A stretch of DNA of 64,000 bases from Phoronis australis. Lineage: Eukaryota > Phoronida > Phoronidae. Of this stretch, positions 1 through 12,800 are shown piece after piece. Where the stretch lies: NCBI GenBank assembly GCA_002633005.1, contig NMRA01000050.1:323679-387678 (forward strand), in the 5' to 3' direction. Each line of letters opens with the position of its first letter. The first letter of the stretch is position 1. The position numbers were made by a program, and so were the translations under genes. The notes beneath the pieces were generated by a model. That model searched no databases. It saw only the letters and a list, made by a program, of their open reading frames with translations, and was not told the origin of the DNA.

Positions 1-657
1 GGTGTTAACTCAGTAGGATATGGTGTGTCGAAGTGTCATATGATTCTGTACCAGTGTTCAGTTTTCTTATACATAAATTAAGCCATTGGTACTACTTGTT
101 ACACTAGGTTAAAGGACCAATTAACCCATTCCTTCTGTCCGAAATCACTGTTTGATAATGTCACTTACTGCTTTAAAATAAATCTTGTCTTGTTTCCTAC
201 TCTGATGAGAAATAATCTCCAGGCTTGAGGAGAACAGGAAGGTTGTCATTGCTTTAGATGCAAGCTAAATTGCTTGTCATCACGGGTTAGTTTCAGTTGC
301 CGATGTAGTATGGCTGTCAGGGGAATTCCGGGCGAATCTGTTATATCCAATTTCAAATCAAACAAAGAATACAAGCATGGTGACATTATGCCTGTATCCG
401 CTAAAATTGGCAGACTCCACTCTGAGGACCAAGACATCATGTGTGAAATGAGAAAATTTAATTAGTGTGTCGATTCAGGTGTCTAGTAACGTTTGGTGTT
501 CGTAGGCTCTGAACAGACATTTAAATTGCGTTGCTGTTTGAGTAATGATCAAAAAACATTTTGTGTATTGGAAAATGACATAACATTCTATCAAACGGAA
601 AGTTTCTATCGTAAATTTGATCAAGTCTCATGTCTCGTATCACTGACGTATCCACAG

Positions 658-883
658 GTAACTATGCGACTCACCGTTAACTTCCCACATAATCAGCGCA
701 AGGTGCTACGTGTCAACCCCACATTGACCATGATGGAGATCTTCAGCGTCATCTGCCGCGACAAAGACCTTGACCAATCACAGTATGAGTTACGTCTGCC
801 TGGCGCACCAGATGACTCCCTCAATATGGCATGGAAACTCACCGAGTATGGTGTCAATGAGATTAACCTCATAGCTATGCCAG
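658..883 (+). CDS. COBL: Cordon-bleu exon encoding the ubiquitin-like Cobl domain
   Basis: The exon follows the acceptor tccacag and ends at CCAG|GTACAA in phase 1. It encodes about 75 residues, including the stretches TMRLTVNFPHNQRKVLRVNP, ELRLPGAPDD and WKLTEYGVNEINLIAMPG. These match the N-terminal ubiquitin-fold domain that defines the cordon-bleu family (beta-grasp pattern, basic NxRKVLRV strand). The reading frame runs on upstream of the acceptor to 493, but that part has no family character and I treat it as intron. Confidence 0.9.
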
Positions 884-3800
884 GTACAAAATGTAAGGAA
901 AGTCGTTTCGTTTTATATTTTTGTGACGTCTGTGCACCGCCTGTCTCTCTGCTTGTTTTGTTGCCGTAGATACGGCACGTCTGCTCGTGACTGTCCATTT
1001 CTAACTGTGTACAGGTAGGCCACTGAATCTGTTCATTGTATTGGCACTCTAAGATGTGACTGAAGTCAGCTTACTTTTACCCACGCATTGTTGGATTCAC
1101 CACTTACTGTGGACATAATGACAAGGACATAATTATGTGTCATCAGAGTAATGATATACAAACAGGGGAGTTAATTGCTCTCTTAAGAGTAAGAGAACAA
1201 TAAGACCTGTAAAAGATTTATTTTGACAACTTTTTCGTGTAGAAAACATTCTCATTAAGTGTTGCATTCAGTCTATAGAGCATTATAATATTACTTATTG
1301 AAAAAACTTTTGAGAACTCAGTTGTGAATTATATCCAGCTATGTTGTCTGGAAGTACCTTGCCAAAGGGTCAAGGTCTTTTAAATGTGTCTTCTTCAATG
1401 TGGATGCTTGCTTAAGATGAGTGTGTGTGATTACTAGGGCAACCATAATTGCTTTCATTACTAACCCACTTTGCAATTAGTTTCTTATGTTGCAGTCCCA
1501 GACCAGCGAATACTGAACAGACGGTTCAAATTCCAAATTCATGCCCCACACTGCATGTACACGCACAGACACACGCACGCACACACACGCACGCACACAC
1601 TCACACCAAAAATTCTCCATACCCAGTGATCATCACTGTAGACAGGGTTCTTCAGATGGACAAATGGTTTGGGTCTGAAGTATGGTCCCCAGGAAAGAGT
1701 TTGGTCACCGGGCATAGAGTATTTTTGGCGTGTTTGTGACGTTTAAGGGTACATGTATTGAATTTGTACTGCGGGTTTGGTGTTTGATGGTCTGCGACTG
1801 GGGTGTAAGGCATCAAAGCTGGATTTAAGTGAAGCTGTCATGTAATCGTCTCCACCCTCTGAACGTGATATTGTGTTAATCAATAGTGTTGCTTGTAGAA
1901 CCCAAGTCACTACTTGACTTGGTCTTAGCATTCTTGCAGGTAGTGACTAACTCTTGCGTTTAGAAATACACTTGATCACTTTGTATCAGAGACTGTAACA
2001 TTTGTTACATTTGTAAAACTACCTACACTTAGTACTCTACCTTTTGGACAGTGTATTCATTGACAGCAAGTAAATGTCTCTCTTGGTCGTATCCTTAACC
2101 AGTATGGCAAAAAAGAATTTTTCACTCTGACTCCTTCTAATGACATTGGTGAGGTAGAATATTGTGTAAAATTAACATGTCTACCGGATGGTGTCCACTT
2201 GGAAAGGAGAACTGTTGGCCACCTGTGTGCATGACCACATAACTTTCTGGTTTTTGCATTGTTATACAGGTAGAATTAATGTCTCACTAGTGCCACCTCG
2301 TGAATTTCAATCGGGCCACTGATGGTGTTGCGTTTTACTGCAGTGTAACCTTTTTGATTTTATTTCCTTTCCAAGTGGAGTATTATCCTGAGAAGTTTTT
2401 ACTCGTCTCTTTCTTAGCATATTATGGACTTTGTGCCAGTCTGGATTAACAGACTGTTGTCAATAGTCTCTTCTGGTGATCCCTGACGTTCAAAACCAGG
2501 CAAATTGGTTTTCAGAATCACCAACTACCAATTTGCACTAGTTGCCATTGTTAGGTATGTGTTCTGTTGCAATATTTGTCCATTAAATAATTTGAATGTT
2601 ACTTTCTGTGCTAGTTTGTGATGAAGTTAATTCCCTAATTTTAGTTCCAGACTTCCACAAAGCAACCAATGAGATTATAACGCAGCAAAAGGTGGTTAAA
2701 GCAATGCAACCTGAGAAGAAAAAGAAAGGCTTCTTTTCATTTCTCCGTAAGGATAAGAAATCCAAACATGTGAGTTCTTAGTTGTGTTTTTAAGGGACAT
2801 TTTTCCAAGATGCTTAATTTTTCCATTGATTGTGATTTTTGCGGTTTTGCAACACATTTTAAAAACATACGTTTTGTAGCTTATAATCAGAAGTCTGCTC
2901 TTCGGGAGCGGGGTTTTGCAAATCTCCAGTATCAACAGTTGAACTTTTAATAATGATCAAAGTGGTCATTCTAGTACTGTCAGAATGTACATATAATGAT
3001 CAAAGTGGTCACTCTAGTACTGCCACAATGTACATATAATGATCAAAGTGGTCACTCTAGTACTGCCACAATGTACATATAATGATCAAAGTGGTCATTC
3101 TAGTACTGCCACAATGTACATAATGGTTAATGTGGTCATCCTAGTATTGCCAGAATCATTATACTGATCAATGTGGTCATTCTAGTACTGTCAAAATCTA
3201 TTATACAAAATGCATCGTTTGCACAAACTCCATTTCCCTCGCTCCACTACAGAACTTCGTTGCACCTGTTTCGGCACCACCTTGGTCCCAGGTATTGGCC
3301 CTCTATTTGGATTCGAAGTGTTTTTTTGCGGACGCGGCGGGAGGGTGGCCAGTTTCATACTGGCCTTGCTGATGTCAGTCAGTCGGTTCAACAGCCTGGG
3401 TGACGTCACTCTGGCGGCTTAATTTCACTCCCTCCGGCTTCTGTCTCGTATGTAATTAATTCATCGGGCCTGTTGCCACCAAAATGAATGGTGCCTCATT
3501 AAAATTCTTTTACTCTTCCTTGAGTAAACTAAATTATTTACCCGGATGTTGGAAAATTGGCCTTCTTCAGTTATTCTGCTGCTAAAATTGCCATGCGCTC
3601 TTTAGGTGCCATAACGTCGCCTATTTGTCAATTTCCATGTTCTTCAATTAACTGTGATGTTCATGTCATAACGATCAGAAGTGGTTTCATTTAGTTACAA
3701 CCCAATTTCAGAACAAACCCTCGAGAGATATTGCAAATTTTTAGGAAATGGCGCGTACGTGCGTGTGTCACGAGTATACACTGTTTTCAAAACTACGTCA

Positions 3801-6800
3801 GATTTTCCTTAGTTACAAGGCGGAGAACGGCTGTAACAGACAAGGTGAATGTCGGTTCATTCCCAAATGCTGCATGCACCCCTGCAGATTGTTAGCTCTA
3901 AGTTTCACTCGGGTTGTGTGGAATTTCGGTGTTTAATGGAGCACTAGACACGGCTACCTAGCTGCAGTATGTACATTTATGATGCAACTTTTGTAACTAC
4001 ATCTACATACTTTGAACACAGTCTCTTCAAGACGTATTCCCATCTCTTGCGATAAACACTCGGTTCACTCTTATAGGTGTAGGTATTTCCCCTCGGCGTT
4101 TCCCACTAGCTGCTACCCATGCAAAAGCACGGGTAACAGCTAGTGTACATATAATGATCAATGTGGTCATTCTAGTTCTGCCAGAATGCACATGTATATT
4201 GATCATTGTGGTCGCAGCCAGAAAGCATGACTTAGTGTTTACTTCATTTCAGCTGCTCTATTTAAAGCAGCAATAAACCTGCCTTCCATCACAAAAATCA
4301 ACTTTTGATTTAGACCATTTACTTACGTTATGAAATTGGTCTCAAATTTTCCTTTGGTCAAACTGGAGGTGATTTCAGTTGGTTATTGATTGAGACCAGG
4401 TTCTACAATGTGGCTTGATGTGTCATTTTATATGCCAAGCGTGATCTCAAGGTGTAACCAACTACCAGTTCTTTACAAACTCAAGAATCACTGACACAAG
4501 AACAAGTTGAGACCAGTTTATTAGCACCAATTTCATAGCAGTAAGCAGTCCAAATCAAAAGTTTACTTCTTTGTTAATGCTGATTTCTAGCCACTTAAAT
4601 GAAGTATCCCTGACGTTTTATCAGGCTAAACATCAGTGACTCATGGAAGGGGCAGGTGTTCTTGTGTATTAGAATGAACTACATTTGCCTCCAGTGTTTC
4701 TATTGATTGTTTTGTTTGACACATCATTGCTTATTGTTAGTATGTGTGGCAAAACATAAAATCAAAAGATTGTCTTTGCCCACTTTCCTGTTCAAAGGAC
4801 TGTTTCTGTATTTCTTAGAAGATGGGTTACATTTTTAAAATAAGAGGGTCTAAATAACATATGAAATAAGACCACGGACATTTAAATATCATGTAGTGAG
4901 TAGTCTGATTTTGTAGTCAGCCAGTTGGGAGATAACTCCTAATATGTCTCGAGCATGAGGTCCAATTGAATTATTATTTCCTTGCCTATAAAAAAGATTT
5001 ATACTAGTCACTTGGACCTGGAGTTAAATCTCAGCAGTCAAAAACTTGTCACAGGAATTGTGTGGCATGCTTCAAGTAAACTTGCAAATTATTCATACTC
5101 TAATAATGTTGCACGGTTGCTTAAAGAATGAGTCTAAGTGCAAGACAGTTTAGAGATTATACCCAGACCCCTGCGCCTGCTTGTATAAAAGTTGCACACT
5201 AGATTACAATAGTAAGAGCTACTTAGATCGCGCTGAAATTTGTATTTTACGTTATGCGAATATTAAACTTATATCCAGTTGTCTTTGCAAACCTCGAAAT
5301 CACTTCATCTGAACAAGGAATGAGTTAAGACAAATTGATAACGGCAGCAGGTGTAAATCAAAAATTTGATTCTTTGGTGGAACACGAGCTTATAATCACT
5401 ATATCATGGCGTGATCATTGCGCTCGGTCTACTTGTGCAGTTAGAGTGGCAAAATGTGAAGTAGACTTTACGTTTCTCTGGTGTCCCCTGACTAATGGGT
5501 GAGTTTGGTGATCATCTTTGCTTGAAGGTGCTCTGAACACTGTGTTATAAATACATTGATCGTATATGTTCAGGGGAGGTCCTTTTTAACCAGTGGGCAT
5601 CAAATAACATTTCAGTTGTATATGGAATACAAAATTCTATGGTTGCTAAATAATCTTTTATATCTTGTTTTCCAGTCCTCGCAGCCAAAGACTGAACTGT
5701 CTGGTGATATACATCTACAAAGGGACAAGTCTATGTACCCACCATCCAAGCCACAGGCAGAAGTGCTGCCCCAGCCTCATGTTGAACCCGTAGTGCCGCA
5801 TCCAAATCCAATCGCATTAAAGAAATCAGTAATTAAATCCACGAAAAAGAGGCATGCTCCGCCACCTCCTTCCCATCCACCTGTTAGAACTCTTTCAGAA
5901 ACGTCAGAAAGAGCAGTAACAACTTCACTAGAAGTGGTGACAACACCACTTCCTACTACACAAGATGTGGTGACATCTACTCCGGAAAATGCTGGTGAGA
6001 CGGACTTTGTTCGAACGGGTTCTAATCACTCGCGACACAGTTCAGACTCAAGTGGTTACCACGAGCCCTCTGTGATGGAATCGCCATCTCCAGATAGTTC
6101 AAAAACTCCATCGTCTTTGTTCAAGACATCACTAGATAACTCATCTCTAGAGAGTTCTGAGTTGAATAATTCTGATATTGTGTCACCACAGACATTCAGT
6201 CCTCGCTTATCCATGCAGTACGTCATTGCGAGGCGTGCCCGCTCTGAAGAGAACTTACTCGAACTCAAAGACAACCGATCGCAATATGTTTCTATGGATA
6301 ACTTGCATCACTCTTCCAGTTTGAAGTCTGGAGAAAAAGTTCCTCGGAAGAAGAGGCGGGCACCCCCACCCCCTGGTGAGTTGATGAACACCATTGCTTG
6401 GCCAATGTTTTCACTTCATGTGTGTTTCACTTAATTTTCACTCAGTGCTCTTTATTGTGATGCAATTGTCCTACATTGTGTGGTGTTCTCATGTGTGAAC
6501 GTGGTCCCGAGCACATTGGGTGTTTGGTGTTATCAAGCAGTTCTCTGCGAGATGTATACATGTATCAAGTGGTCTGTACCAGCTTGAGTGACTAACATGA
6601 TTGAATGTACCACTTTATTACTTGTCGAATGTAATCACATAACTTTTTGTATTTTTACGTGTCTGTAGTTTGCTATTGGCTTTTGGATTTATTTATTGAA
6701 ACCCTGTTTTTGTGCTCCTGCAGTGCTAGTATCTTATTTTGATCATAGTTTTTGTAATTTGTATTGTGTCCTGACTGTGTTTGTTTGAACTCTAGGACAG

Positions 6801-9800
6801 TCAGCCTCTGTCGCTACTGATCAACTAAGCTTACTCGCTGCTGTTACTAACTCTGAGACAACTACTTCCATTCCGGAGGAATCAGAACTTGACCTCTCAG
6901 CTGTCGTGACTGCCGACAGTTGTGAACATTCAGCCATACAGGCTGATACAACTGACAAACTTTCGGAGCTTTCTGACCATCATGAACCTGGTGCAATGAG
7001 TGATGTAGTGGATACTGAATCGGACAACGGTAATTGTATCCCGTGGCAATGTACCCGCAATACTCCTATCCTCTCTGTTGGTTGTGGTTCGGTTAATGTA
7101 CATGGTAACACCTCGCATGATCTCTCTTACAAACCTGTTCCTGCTCGTCGCACACCTGTCCCTGTACCACGCACACCTGTCCCTGTACCACGCACACCTG
7201 TCCCTGTACCACGCACCTTCAAGAAAGTAGCAGTGCTTCAGTCTGGTCGAGTCAAAATACTCCGGAGCCGTTCTTTTGCTAAGACTTCTCTCTTTGCTGT
7301 GGGAAAGGCTTGTAAACAGTCTGAGTCTGCTGTTGTTGGGTCTTCTGAATACCGTAAGTCTCGTGAATCTGGTGATCACCACAGCTTCCCGTGCGTCTCT
7401 CTTGATTCCTGGCTACATGACATCAACAAAGAATTGACAACTGACATCCACTTTTCATTTGGTAGCGAATGCTTTTCTGGATCACTAACTGCAGAGCAGA
7501 CGCTTTTGAGAAATATTGTGGCTTCACCAGCTAACCTGTCTCAAATGCATTGTCATTATTCTGCAGCAGAGCCATTACTTGTACTTATGGACAGAAAATT
7601 GGACAATGGTGTTGCCAGTACATCACAACAGGGAAGTGTCCAACTTCCAAACAAAGTGTACAACAATCCAGAGATAATTGAAGGTGACACTGGTGAAATT
7701 GTTTCGCCATCTGAAGTTTCATCGGAAAGAATGGAGCCCCCGCTGATTGACACAAAACTTCAAATGTCTGCCATGACTAAGGCATCAACACTTCCTCCCA
7801 GACCTCCTGTGCTACCTCGACACGTAGCCCGTCACAGATTTTTGAAGCACCCCACTTTCCTTCCTCCATGCGCGGAAGAGAGCAGCAATGACACATCTGC
7901 CTCTCATCCACCCCCAATACCTCTCCAGCGTGTGAAAAGGTTGCGCAAGAAAGGTATTGTTATTGGATAGGTTGAGGTACGCTAATGGCTTAATATGTGG
8001 TGGATTATGTGTTATTCCAGTGTTTAGGACTGACAGCGACATGTCATTTTTGTTTGTAGCTGTTATTAGTATCCAAATGCAGTTTCTTCAACAACGTGTG
8101 AAGGTTCATTGGAGAAGAAGAGCGTGCTTTATCTTGTTCCTTTCCATTTTTATTTGTTGGTCATTATCATTAACAACCATACTAGCTGTCTGTAGACATG
8201 CTTGGTTGGGAGTTTTTCTGCTGATTATACAGAAGTTGGTACTGGTTAATGAAGGTTGTTACGCTATTGGTGATGGATTAGCTGAGCCTCCACCATGGTG
8301 GATTTTGCTGTTGGTTAAAAAACTGAAATTATCTTTTGGTGCATGCTGGAGTGATGAACACATTGTTCTGTGTTACTGAGTAGACCTATTGACTCTTAGT
8401 CTTTGCAAAATACTGATGCATGGCCTTCTATCATGTCTGTCTGTCTCTTACACCTAAAAGCAGAGTTAGGTTTTGGTCTGAACCTTGAAAGAAAAAATTG
8501 CCCACCCACATCAGTTTCAGCCGTGGTACGTGAGCAAGGGCAAGCAAGGTTTGAAATACCGTGATTTACCAAGTGATACCTAATTACCAGTAAATAGTGG
8601 ACTCTGCACTGCTCAAGGTCCACAGAGCTTTATTTAATTTAAATGGTGATGGACCATTTAAAAGTCATGGCTATAATTGCTGTGCAAAATACTGTTATAG
8701 TACTTGACACGTCTTTTAGGACTTGCAGGTTGCAACTATTTTTCTGTTCTTTGTGTGCAATAAATTACCTGATCTTTCTTAACTCCAGTTGTCCCCTTTG
8801 TGCAAATCACCGGTTCGTTTTGCCACCATATGCCCATCAGTACTGCAAGCCTGTCATTATGCTGCCTCAGGAGTCTTGAAAAGTGAGCAGCAAAAAATAA
8901 TACTGCACCAGACCACAATGAACTGTGCTTTTTGGCCTGATGTTTTGGTTTAGTTCAAGCTGAGTGGCTCGCCACGACAACGATTGTTTATCTGACCAAT
9001 TAGGATGCATGAACTGAACTGAAGGCAGGGTTTGCTATCTCCTGCTATCCAATTCCTCTTGTTGGCTTTTAAAGATGGGTAATTATAGGAAAATGCTAGA
9101 GATCCTTGCGCAAATAGAAATCATGAACTATTGATGAAGGCACACGGACGGAATATTTGGTTTTAATGCAATGAGTGTTGTTTGAATTCAGATTTGCTGC
9201 GTGTTAATTTGCTGGGGCTGGCTTGTTTTGTATTCGTTTATCAGCCTTGTTAATGTCCAGCTGTAATGCGATATTGCTTCGAGAGCTGTTGATATAAACT
9301 GATGTTTAACAAAGTGATACTCACCAGCACAACCACCAGGAAGATTCCAACAAACTCGGGCAGCTGCTGCGGGGTCTAAAAAGTTTGAGTTTTTAAAAGG
9401 GAAGTGACCTTACGTACAACTAACTACTCTGCCGTTTCCAAAAGTTCTTCTGCACAAACATTAGTTGTGTGACATAGCATGTGAATCCTGTTCTTAAACT
9501 GCATAATTTATACCAACAGTCCCCAAATATTAAGACATACGTTCCTGCATTTGTTTCATTTCCAAACACAAAGTTATGGGCTGGCTTTCGGAGCCACAAT
9601 TTATATTTCTACAATTTGTAGGGTTTCCAAAAATTTTGTCTGTGAGGATAAGGACATAGATCATTTCGATACTTCCTTAGCTGTATCTGCAAAGTCCACT
9701 TAAGTAACAGTACGAGGTACCATTGCTATAAACTCTGAACTTCCTCTGTTATTTCAAATTCCATATCAGTGTTTCTGGCACCTTTTATGCATAGCAACCT

Positions 9801-12800
9801 TCTGTTCCCGTCATTTTGCTTGCATGAATTTTACAAAAAGTACAGGTTTGATGCCACTTTGCAATATGTCATTTTCCAAAAGCAAGTGCTCTTGGGCTTG
9901 ATGTAAAATAATTATTAATCATAACTTCTGGAAATAGGGCTTACTACCAGAAATTCTTGTGTTTGATTAAGTTCATCTAGAGAGTTTGAATGCATACATA
10001 GAATTTGCTGTTGTGGTTAGAGCAATTTACCCAATACCATTTGTTGCAATTTGTCTTATGTTTTTGTTTATATCTGTGTTAAGTTGCTTCCACTTTAGTA
10101 AAAATGTTTTTCACTCTGTAACCTCAAATTATGCACAGACCAGTTATTTGTTGTTTTTATCAAATACAGGTACACCTGAGCCTAACCTAGACAGACGCCA
10201 TACCATGGCAACAGTAACAGATGTCAAACAGCTTACTCCATTCAAGTTTCGGCCTTGTGCGTTTGTAGCTCCACCCCCTCCTTCAGACCCCCCTCCCCCT
10301 CTAGATGAAGACGAGTTACGCTCACAAGTGGAGTCAGCTCGCGGTCAGAGTGCAGACATGGAGGTTGCCATGGCTACCAGTAATGCAGTGTTCAAAAATC
10401 CAGGTAAGTCACACACTGGTTTTGTTGATTCAGCAAGGTAGGCAGCCTTTAAATGGTGGAATTTGGCCATCGTCCAAATTGACCTAAGAATTACCATTCA
10501 TATCTATGGGCATCATTCAGTGTAATGTTCTCAGTAAAGTTGTATTTTGTAAATCGGCTCTGAAAGTTCCCTTTGGCTTCATCTTTTCCATTGTTATAAT
10601 AGGCAGCACCAGAATAAGACCATGACTGCCTGCCCAAACTGTTGTGACTATAGACAGCACCAGTATAATACAATGACTGCCTGCTGGGACTATAGACGGC
10701 ATCAGTATAAGACAATAACTGCCTGCCCAGTCTATTCTGACTATAGACAGCATCAGTATAAGACAATGACTGCCTGCCCAGTCTATTGTGACTATAGACA
10801 GCACCAGTATAAGACAATGACTGCCTGCCCAGTCTGCTCTGACTACAGAGGGCACCAGTATAAGACCATGACTGCCTGCCCAGTCTGTTGTGACTATAGA
10901 CAGCACCAGTATAATACAATGACTGTCTGCCTGCTGTGACTATAAACAGCACCAGTATAAGACCATGACTGCCTGCCAGTCTGCTATGACTATAGATACC
11001 ACCAGAGTATAGACCATGACTGCCTGCCCAGTCTGCTGTGACTATAGACAGATACATAATATTTAGACTGAAAAAACCTGCCGTAAAAACAATGAAGACG
11101 AGTCTTGACATAGTGATCTTACTTAAATAAATGTTTAGGTGACTTACTTTATAAGTGCTATGCAGCTGGTAATGTGTGTGCTGTTAAGTTTTGTTCATCT
11201 TGTTCACAAGAGGCTGAAACATTTCTGTTTCCTCGTCCATTTTGTTTTATCCACGTTACACTCATGTGGTTGGTCGTTCTAGCCAACAGTAGAAGTGACA
11301 GTCGCTGTAGTGAGAACTCGGTCAACACCATTGAAGACATTTCTTTGCATTTCAATGATGCCATTGCAGCTGGAGAGAAAACATTGGGTGAGTTTCTAAC
11401 TTAATACCCCCCCTCACATACTTCTTGAAAATGCTTTGTTCTCTTTCGTGCTGTAACACAATTATTTCCGTTAAGAAAAGAATAGTTTTTGCTATCAAGT
11501 TGATGGAATTTACTGATTGAATTTGGTTCAGAAAATCGCCTGCACCTGTGTTTCACTAAAAACTGTGAACTGAGAAAAATCTGTGCCTGCAAAGAAAATA
11601 TGGAGACCAGCTTCATTGAAAAAAAGAAATTAAGTCGTGGTATAAGAGTTGTTTATAAGAGAATATTGGAAAGAGCTTCAGCCATTTTGTTTTATTTTTT
11701 TCTCTTCTCTATTCTCTTCTCTTCTAGGCGTTGTCCATCCACTGCAGGATGTAGCCCTCCGACAATGCCTTCCAACTTGTTCTGTCTCTTGCTGCTCTCA
11801 TCCATGTTGTGCCTATCGTCTTCACGATGTCATCTCTCCATCTGGCTTGGGGCCGTCCTCTTGATCTCTTTCCATATCTGGGTTGCCACTTTGTGCATCT
11901 TTTTGTCCATCGGTTTGTCCTGTGCTCTGGCCACGTGTCCGCCCCACCTCCATTTCAATTTCAGAATTGTCTTGATTACGTCCATGACTCTTGTTTGTTC
12001 TCTTATCTCTGTGTGCAATCCTGTCTAGTAATTTTATTCCAAGCATTTTTCTCTCCATTGCTCTCTGTGTTGTTCTTAGCTTGGCACTTGTCTGTTTTGT
12101 TAAGGTCCATGTTTGGCATCCATAGGTGATTGCGGGGATGATGCACGGGTCAAATACTTTTCTTTTCAGGGATATGGGTATGTTCTTATCTTGGAATATT
12201 ATTTTTTTTATTAATGTAATATTTACAATGAGGGTAGCCCCATCAGTTCACACTGCTTTCCATGGGGGCCCTCAGTAAAAACAAACATATAGTAAGACAA
12301 AAACAGAATTATAAAATGAAAGACAAATTTAAGTAATAAGCAAAGAATAAGAAATTAACACGGAAAGACTGATGAAGCAAAATAAAAAATAAAATATGAT
12401 AAATAGAAGATAAAGAAATTAAGACAAGATAATTAACTAAAAAATAAATATAAATATATATATAAAAAATAAAACAGACTATAAATAATTAATTAAAGTA
12501 AGACATTATATAAATAACAAATGAATAAACTTGCAATTCTTAGACACTACATGAAGTTAAATCTATTTCTTATGATTCTTTTAAAGGTTAGAAGGGATGA
12601 TGTAGATTTGGCATCTGTAAGGAGAGAGTTTCATAAAAAGGGCCCGCTGGAGGAAAATGATTTTTTCCCAGTTTCGCTTCTGCGTTTAGGAAGATTGAAA
12701 TCAGATGATGATGAGGACCTAGTATTGTAGCGATTAGTAGTCATCTTAAACTTAGCACATAAGTAAGATGGGACAACACCCTTAAAACATTTGTACATAC

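Larger units (their letters stand above)
2770..5675 (+). other. Cordon-bleu intron, 2.9 kb
   Basis: Apart from the minisatellite and the inserted block (2949-4215), the rest (4216-5675) shows no exon, RNA gene or recognisable repeat by eye. Confidence 0.5.

Noticed and set aside
493-657. Upstream continuation of the ubiquitin-like exon as a coding start
   Set aside because: No ATG start or family character; the acceptor TCCACAG at 651-657 fits the exon start better.
6930-7382. Minus-strand 150-codon frame opposite cordon-bleu exon 4
   Set aside because: Shadow of the coding 21-bp repeat and a phased exon on the other strand; WYRDRCA repeats mirror RTPVPVP.
10491-11111. Long minus-strand open frame (about 206 codons)
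   Set aside because: It is the 51-bp minisatellite read in a frame that stays open because 51 is divisible by three; the plus strand is also open.
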